The notes under the pieces are model-generated. The model ran no database searches, was not told where the DNA came from, and saw nothing but the letters and a program-made list of their open reading frames with translations. Position numbers and translations under genes: made by a program. A DNA stretch of 64,000 nucleotides from NCBI GenBank assembly GCA_963669155.1, contig OZ022593.1:16076258-16140257 (forward strand), read 5' to 3'. Of the stretch, positions 57,768 to 64,000 are shown in pieces. The DNA comes from Arbacia lixula. Lineage: Eukaryota > Echinodermata > Echinoidea > Arbacioida > Arbaciidae. How positions within the stretch are numbered: position 1 is the first letter of the stretch; every line of letters starts with the position of its first letter.

Positions 57768-57933
57768 GGGGGCTCGGGGTGATTTCGCCCCCAAAATGCT
57801 TAAAAGTGCCCTGGAAAATGTTAAAAGGGCCCCCAAAATTCCCATAGACACATTGTAAGATTGTAGACAAATCGGCCAATGCGCTCAAAATTTAGCCCTC
57901 GAAAATGTTGGATTGATATTTTCCCTGCTCCTG
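57768..57933 (+). repeat. GGGGGCTC repeat (family G2), copy 2
   Basis: Preceded by G14. GGCTCGGGGTGATTTCGCCC to GGATTGATATTTTCCCTGC, about 80% like copy 1 by eye. Confidence 0.85.
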
Positions 57934-59406
57934 TCTATACAGACAACCATGAAAAATAATCAATCTTTCCCTTGGTGTGGCCTTTGTAGAAGGTTTGACT
58001 GTACATGTGGTATACCAGTAGTAATATTAACTCTCTGTGTGCCAGAGGTACTACTGCTCTATGGAATTCATGGATATTATTAGTGCAAGATGCATCCATG
58101 GTGCATAAAAGGTAAATAAACAAATCAATTCCATGTTCCAAATCTCATGGAATTTCCAAAGCCAATTTTCAATGAAAGTCACATCATTACTACTGCAAAT
58201 AATCCATGTTTGTCTACATTTTTTGTCTGAGGTTAGCTCCTAATTTTACATGGCTAATTAGTTTATGTAAATAGAAGTGCCTCTTTGTTTGCGTGTACAC
58301 ACAAAGGGTACCAGACTAAGAGAATAATCACAAAAAATTGGATATTGAATTCTGCTCATCCTGCTTTTGTGATAGTCAAAATGCAAAATAATCTCTAGCA
58401 AAATGTACCTCCATTGTACTGGCAGTCTGGGTATATTGATCGCAGTGTGACTGTTCAACTCTCAAATTCAAAATTCTGGATATCAACATTTTCTAAAGTC
58501 TGACTGTACCTACTCAATGATAAACATAAATGTAAATGAAATATTGATAACCCAAAACAGACTTTAAAATGTGCAAAAGGGTAATACAAATTTATTTGAA
58601 GGGGCTATTTTTATAGCCTGATGTCAGAAGCAAACTTTAGTGTTCTTTTGATATTTGTGGGGGCTCTTTTTTATACTGCGGGGGCTAAGTTACCTTGAGC
58701 CCCCAATGAATTCTTTCACTGGGCGAATGTCCAATACGGTGGGAAGCATTTGTGAATACATGTTGTACACACACACATCATGATATATCGGACCACATTG
58801 TATACCACCTCCCGCTGTTCAATTGATAGCAGTATTGACATTCCTTGGCATACTTCTATGTACATTTCATGCTCAGAGCTGTGATGCATGTTTGCTCAAG
58901 TTTGAATATACACAGAGTGAATAATAAATCAAATATGTTTTCTCACCAAACAGATAAAATATGTCACCTCTCACTTGTCAGTACTGAAAGTATATTGTGT
59001 AGACTGCATAACTTCTCGGAAAAGTAAGCTCTATATGTGTACTTACACGCATTACATTACTGTACAATTTTATTGATCCTATTTAACCAAATTAACTTAA
59101 GAATATGCAAACAGGGGCGTGCCTTACATTGTAGGGGGTGCACTGGTTGGGTTTTGCTTACTGAATTCAATGCAGTATCAAGAAAATATTTCATGTAACT
59201 GCATGTCTGTGCGAGTTACACTTTCGTATCAACATTCAACATTTGGTTTAATTTCATGTAACTGACCTTATTGCTTTGTCAATGAAACATTTTTTTATGC
59301 AAATATGGTCTGCAATAATGACAAATTTATAGGCCCACCCATAATATTTCATGAAGCAATGAATTCATTGCAATTTAGCATCTTATATATATCTCCATAC
59401 TTATGT
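57934..59406. other. Non-coding with small repeats
   Basis: 58030-58110 carries the TGTGTGCCAGAGGT...CATGGTGCATAA dispersed repeat. 58600-58720 has GGGGGCTC-type fragments that can form a hairpin. No gene. Confidence 0.5.
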
Positions 59407-59763
59407 GGGCATATACTGTGCTGGGACGACAAACAGCCTACAAAAAGATGTTCGTGAGCAATCTTCTTACCAATGGTCTTAAATTCATGCATTGTCCATT
59501 TTAGAAAGTTATTTGCCCTCAAGTGATCCATACTTGGAGTAATTAGTGATTAGATCACAAATCCTCAAAATGTTCGGCCCGAACATTTTAATTCAATTTA
59601 ATCACGTACTAATTACTCCAAATGTAGATCATTTGAGGGCAAAAAACTTTCAGCATGTTTCTAAAATGGTCAATACATGAATTTAAGACCATTGGCAAGA
59701 AGATTGCTAACAATTACATTTTGAAGGCTTTTTTGCCTTCCCAGTACAGTATATGCCCTTTAA
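59407..59763. mobile_element. Foldback TTAA MITE, family A, copy A5
   Basis: Left GGGCATATACTGTGCTGGG (its TTAA is lost; the flank is TTATGT). Right CAGTACAGTATATGCCCT with TTAA at 59760-59763. The centre TGTTCGGCCCGAACATTTT is a perfect short palindrome. Confidence 0.9.
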
Positions 59764-60039
59764 AAGAATGTGGATGTGCGCAGATCAATGAACAAATAAC
59801 AGAGGGGCTCATGGCACCTTAGCCCCTGTGATGCCAAAAGAAAACCCCCACGGATTAACAAAAGAGCCCCAGGAAAGAAATGTATATTTTGCTTAACAAG
59901 TGTACGGTGTATTCAGTTTAGGGTATTCATTATGGAGGATCAGGCATGACAAAATAGCCCCCACTAATCAAATTCCTGTTCTATTTTTCTTACTCCACGC
60001 CAGAGGTCTTGCCTGAATTGTTTCCTATCACTGTTTGCA
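59764..60039. other. Short non-coding stretch
   Basis: Contains GGGGCTC-family fragments (GGGGCTCATGGCACCTTAGC; AAAAGAGCCCCAGG). Confidence 0.55.
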
Positions 60040-61071
60040 ATGGGTGCAAAGGTACAGCAGCTCTTTTACAAAAGACATGAAACTTGACATCAATCAGCAA
60101 TATGCTCTAAAGAAATCATGTATGAAATCTCAGTCATATCTTCACAAACATTTTCAGAAAGAGTGAAAAACTATGGTTGTTAATATTTGAAATGCCCTGA
60201 TTTGAAGTGACCATACAGTACTTAAAGGGAGTATACTGTACTGGGAAGACAAAAAAGCCTTCAAAAGGTGATTGTGAGCAGCTCTCTCAACAATGGTCTT
60301 AAACCCATGTATTTTCCATTTTAGAAAGTTGCTGAAAGTCATTTTCCCTCAAATGATCTACATTTGGAGTGATTAGTGATTAAATCACAAATCCTCAAAA
60401 TGTTCAGCCCAAACATTTTGAGGATTTCACTAATAATCATTAATTACTCCAAATGTGGATCATTTGAGGGAAAATGACTTTCAGCAACTTTCTAAAATGG
60501 ACAATACGTGGGTTTAAGACCATTGTTGAGAGGACTGCTTACAATCACCTTTTGAAGGCTTTTTTATCTTCCCAGTACAGTATACTCCCTTTAACGCTCA
60601 TGGACTGTATTGCACCAGTCAGCGACACGCTGCTTGCCTCAACGCATCACTTCGACACAGAGAGCAGTGATGTGCGCCGTTGTGGTCTGGAGCTCCAGAC
60701 TTCAGGAACTGCTTGGTTCTGGACGACCGATTCAAAACTCAACTGAAAATCAAACAATCAATTTCATTCTGCTAAACGCAGTTTCCAGATCTAATATTGT
60801 GAGGGAAGTCAATATATGGAAGTATTTTATTCCATATTTCATGGTACTTGTTTGATTGGTTTTGAGACGATCTCGAGGCTAAAGAAAGTGCTTGGTTTTG
60901 GGTAACCCACCCAAAACTCAACTCAAAATAAAACAATCAATACACTTCCATTTATAGTCAGTTTGCAGTTCCAATGTTGTGGCAGAAGTTCTAATACAGT
61001 ACCTCCTTCCATCTTTTGTGGTATTTACTTAATTTATATTTTGACCTACAAAGGAACTAGTCTACCTTTAA
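60040..61071 (+). mobile_element. TTAA element, family C, copy split by A6
   Basis: 60060-60175 matches the left body of the 41393-42022 element (CTCAGTCATATCTTCACAAAC; TTTTCAGAAAGAGTGAAAA). 60955-61071 is a right end (AGTTTGCAGTTCCAATGTTG, TTTGACCTACAAAGGAAC, TTAA at 61068-61071). 60770-60885 holds another, partly duplicated right-end stretch (ATCTAATATTGTGAGGGAAG). MITE A6 lies inside at 60232-60594. Confidence 0.65.
60232..60594. mobile_element. Foldback TTAA MITE, family A, copy A6
   Basis: TTAA at 60232-60235 and 60591-60594. Left AGGGAGTATACTGTACTGGG, right CAGTACAGTATACTCCCT. The most perfect palindrome of the six: the same peptide frame (MTFSNFLKW...) is read on the minus strand from 60342 and on the plus strand from 60474. 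Confidence 0.94.
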
Positions 61072-61894
61072 GGCCTAGCAGAGTGGTCAATAAGGAGGAT
61101 TTCCAATATCCAAATTAAATCCACAAAGTAAGAAGAAAGAGGCGGAGGGGGATCTCAAGACGCACAACAATCCAGGTCAACTGTCTTCCCAGAAAGACCC
61201 GAGGCACGATGGAAACTCATCCAATCTCAAGCTGGTTGGAAAATGAAATATCCCCAGAAAATCCTGGGAGTGTGACTTTTCAGCAGTAGCTGATATCAGG
61301 CACAGGACAATCTTGTCATCCAATGCCAGGAGCTTCTTGAGGGCTAGCCTGCATTTCATGCTGTTTGACTTTGTTTTTAATCTAAAATATCAGAATCATA
61401 CATGCATATTCAAGCCCATTCGGAACCAAAGACCATCAATAAGTGGTTTGGGGCTATAACATTTGATATAAAAAAATTATCAAAAATAATAGAAGATGCA
61501 TCACATGAAAGAACATATATTTCTGCCCAAGATGAGCCCATTTTTGCCATCGACTAATAGGTATTATTGTAAAGACATTTTAAGCAAAATAAAGTCGTAT
61601 GATAACTATCTTCAAATTGGCAACATGCTGAATAAGTTGAAATCATATTTTTACTCTTCAAATTGGCACACTTATTGTCCTAAATTGCATGTTTTGGACA
61701 TATATGCTGATTTATGATGGAATTCATGTTTCATTGTATACTTTAAATCTCATTTTAAAAAAATGTTGCCAATTTAAGAGCTACAAAAAATAATCAATTT
61801 TGCTCATGGATGGCCTTCGTTCTGGATGAGCTAATACGGCGTCAAGGCCAGTTTTCCTTTTCACCGTCTATCTTGTCTGAGATCTATATATATT
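61072..61894. other. Non-coding; unresolved open frames
   Basis: 61177-61359 minus has a 60-codon frame (ALKKLLALDDKIVLCLISAT region) with no clear splice sites. A TTAGCC-type family B terminus (CTAGCCTGCATTTCATGCTG) lies at about 61345. Undecided. Confidence 0.4.
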
Positions 61895-62342
61895 AATTAG
61901 GCTACTGAAGCCAGATGTGCTTCCAGGCTGCTGGGTGTATTTTCTAAACCAAACTATTCAATTCAATTCAATTCAATTCAATTCAATTCAATTTTGGTTT
62001 ATTGATAAAAGCATACTGAAATAGAAAGTATTCAGTTTACAAGCAAAATACAATCATTTACATACATGTAGATAAATCATATATGACATACATAACAGAT
62101 AACTACAAAACTTCATTGTGACAAACTAACAGACAAGTAAATAATTATAGGTTTGAATTTGATCAGCGATTATTCATAGATTGTTTAAAGAAAGTGGGGA
62201 AACTTATAACATTTAGTTTGCAAATAAAATACAACCATTTAAATTGGTAAGTTATATTCAATAAAGTGGTCTATGCAGTAGACTAATCATTCTCCATCTT
62301 CTCCAGCTCCTGACACAAAGGAGCACGAAATATTGACTAGTC
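61895..62342. mobile_element. Family B MITE split by a retroposon tail
   Basis: TTAGGCTACTGAAGCC...CCAGGCTGCTGGGTG at the left and CTATGCAGTAGACTAATCATTC at the right are family B parts. Between them, 61958-62270 is a minus-strand retroposon 3' end with an (ATTCA)n tail, equal to (GAATT)n on the minus strand as in the SINE at 14488. Confidence 0.6.
61958..62270 (-). mobile_element. Retroposon 3' end with (GAATT)n tail, nested
   Basis: About eight ATTCA units from 61958, then TTTTGGTTTATTGATAAAAG, so on the minus strand it ends in a (GAATT)n tail. No A/B box or RT remnant is visible, so SINE versus LINE is open. Confidence 0.55.
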
Positions 62343-62345
62343 TTA

Positions 62346-62724
62346 AGGCGTGTTTATCAACTCTTTTTTTGGTAGAATTAAGGTTTCCAAACGCGTTTAA
62401 ATTTGTTTAAACGCGTTTAAACGAGTTGATAAACACAAAGGTTTTTTGATTATGGGGTTTGGAAAGCTGTTTTGAAACACGCAAATTTGTACGATCCTAA
62501 ACGTGTTTAAACCAGAAATGCGTTTAAAGAAGCGAGATAAACGCAAAGCTGTTTTGAAACGTGTTTAAACCATGTGTTTCCGTAAACACATCGATCGCAC
62601 ACTATTGTACATTACTACAGTGCACGCGTAACGGCGCAGTAGAGCTGCGCAGTGACAAGGCCGGCGTTCATAAAGGCCTTTGGAAACGCGTTTAAATTTC
62701 TGAAAAGTTGATAAAAACACGGCC
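62346..62724. mobile_element. Element H: TTA-flanked TIR element with CpG core
   Basis: Left AGGCGTGTTTATCAACTC, right AGTTGATAAAAACACGGCC, flanked by TTA at 62343-62345 and 62725-62727. The body repeats AAACGCGTTTAAA and GTTTAAACG in both directions. A PIF/Harbinger-type origin fits the TTA duplication (inference). Confidence 0.72.
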
Positions 62725-63169
62725 TTAGAATGCTAGCTTTTCAGTTTCCCATCCTAGGAGTAGTTTTCACGGACGCAAAAATTGTACAAAAAATATAATG
62801 TATCATGAAGTTGACAATATTTACTTGTTTACATCACCCATTCATTAATCAGCCTGCATATTTGTGGGGGGGGGGTTTTCCACTAAGGTACTGAGCAGTG
62901 GGACAAAAAAAATGTATCCTGAATTTCACTGGTATTTTACTCGGTTATTAATACACATTCTTAGCAGCTGTGCATATACTGTAACCAACTTTTGTCACAT
63001 ACATATACACTGGCTGTCCTGTCACATCCACATTGAAGTCCTGAAATACAAAAGATGCAAAAAAAGAAGAAAATGGACTGAAAATAGTCACAGTACATTT
63101 TCCAGTGGAAGCTCACCAATTATCTTGTCTGGAATCTGGGAATTGATGGGATTTTATATTATTTCCTGG
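62725..63169. other. Non-coding stretch
   Basis: G10 at 62866. 63000-63120 resembles the 57231-57670 tandem unit (CACATCCACATTGAAGTCCTGAAA). No gene. Confidence 0.5.
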
Positions 63170-63440
63170 GCGCATCAAATCAGAGCGAGCCTTCTTAAAA
63201 AGCAAGACGGAGCAGTTGCCTGCAATCAAGACGTGCACATCCTCCAACGGGGGTCTTGCAGGGAGTCGTAAAAGTGAGGAAAGCTCTAAAAAGAAAAGAC
63301 AATGATGATTCAGAGGTCTTGATTAATGCCAGATCCCCGTTCTGTTTCCGACGGCCGACGACACAGAGAAAGAAAAACTTGACGGGATTCCTGGGCAGGA
63401 GTCTGAAGTTGGTCGGGTCTTGTTATGATCCAGGGGTAAG
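63170..63440 (+). other. GC-rich island with competing candidate exons
   Basis: Two overlapping plus-strand readings. (1) From a possible acceptor at about 63185 the frame runs RAFLKSKTEQLPAIKTC, then LAGSRKSEESSKKKRQ and a stop at about 63315, which would be a basic C-terminus. (2) From CTTGCAG at about 63260 a second frame runs about 59 codons (for example RKKNLTGFLGRSLKLVG) to GGG/GTAAGA at about 63435. Both cannot be the main frame. Neither has a known neighbour. It could instead be a regulatory island. Confidence 0.28.
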
Positions 63441-63640
63441 ATCCATAGGGCTGATGGTTGCTGGCTGGGCTGAGGGGACGGCAGGCAGGCGGTGTGGTGA
63501 ACAGAGAGAGCGGGAGAGGGCGAATGAGTCGGAGCGAGGGTGAACACGAGGAGGGGAGCTGCAGTACGGCCGGTCTTAGCTCAGCTTCTGAATCAGTTTG
63601 CGATAAGTGCCTGATGACAAGCTCGTAAGTGGGAGGGTCT
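63441..63640. other. GC-rich continuation
   Basis: GGCTGATGGTTGCTGGCTGG and GCAGGCAGGCGG-type sequence with some GA runs; no gene supported. Confidence 0.4.
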
Positions 63641-63813
63641 CTCTCCCCCTCCCTCTTCTCTTTTTCCTTTTCTCATTTTTTATTTTCTCTCTCACTGTCT
63701 CTTTCATGCTTTACATGTTGGTTTCTTTCTCTTCCACCCTCTCTTCCTTTCATTCCCTCTCTTTTTCACCCTCTCAATTTCTACCCCCTCTCAATTATTT
63801 CTTCCTTTCTCTT

Positions 63814-63866
<53 letters not shown>

Positions 63867-64000
63867 TTCTCTTTCCCTCCTTTCTATTCCCTCTTTTTTA
63901 TCTTTCCTTCTCATTCATTCCTTCTCTCTCCTCTTTTTCTTTCTTCCTATTGTTACCTCTCTGATCCCCTTGCCTCTAATGTATCTCCCTCCCTCTCCCC
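63641..64000. repeat. Pyrimidine-rich tract with (CT)n, runs off the window
   Basis: TCTCTTTCTC repeats, the cleanest part 63808-63875. The 111-codon Ser/Leu frame is compositional. Confidence 0.92.

Noticed and set aside
60154..60746. Matching MTFSNFLKW... frames on both strands
   Set aside because: The same peptide read from both arms of the foldback MITE A6; not a protein family.
61177..61359. 60-codon minus frame with LALKKLLALDDKIVLCL
   Set aside because: Looks protein-like but has no supported splice borders and begins in a family B MITE terminus.

Overview
The window reads as intronic and intergenic DNA from an animal genome. It is AT-rich and dense in microsatellites: (CT/GA)n, (CA/TG)n, (AGT)n and poly-C runs. 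It carries many short non-autonomous DNA transposons, a 5'-truncated LINE, a tRNA-derived SINE and a degenerate TAACCC telomere-like stretch. This mix, and the frequent TACATGTA-type words, suggest a marine invertebrate. A sea urchin or other echinoderm is my best guess, as inference only. I see no bacterial-style operons, no rRNA, no intact tRNA and no CRISPR. Almost every open frame of 60-300 codons here is a by-product of simple repeats or transposon palindromes.

The only gene I can support well is on the minus strand. Four small exons lie at 39789-39889, 32642-32749, 28982-29019 and 28263-28350. Each has GT-AG borders and the reading phases agree across all three introns. They encode part of a charged, mostly helical, coiled-coil-like protein that I cannot name. 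The first exons lie above 39.9 kb or outside the window, and the last lie below 28.2 kb. A second, weaker minus-strand candidate is a possible first coding exon at 1178-1279. Several GC-rich islands (about 2.2-2.56, 14.2-14.4, 23.03-23.4, 50.4-50.6 and 63.17-63.6 kb) could be exons or regulatory DNA. They are described but not called as genes.

Layout. 0-9 kb: quiet DNA with a CT tract and (CA)n. 9.3-11 kb: nest of transposons around a readable LINE reverse-transcriptase tail. 12-17.4 kb: TA-type MITEs, a SINE, a roughly 205 bp minisatellite and 0.8 kb of pure purine. 18.6-21.4 kb: CT arrays and a duplicated module. 21.9-25.7 kb: nested MITEs. 26-28.3 kb: a CACATG array, then a tandem array that copies the end and donor site of the 28263-28350 exon. 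28.3-39.9 kb: introns of the coiled-coil gene, with MITEs, one of which ends 13 nt from an exon. 40-58 kb: TTAA elements, tandem repeats, and GA, AGT and TG arrays. 59.4-62.7 kb: nested TTAA foldback elements. 63.2-64 kb: GC-rich island, then CT.

The most unusual observations are the splice-donor-copying tandem array, the large population of TTAA-flanked foldback and TIR elements, the CWG-flanked MITE pair, and a TIR element with a telomere-like core.
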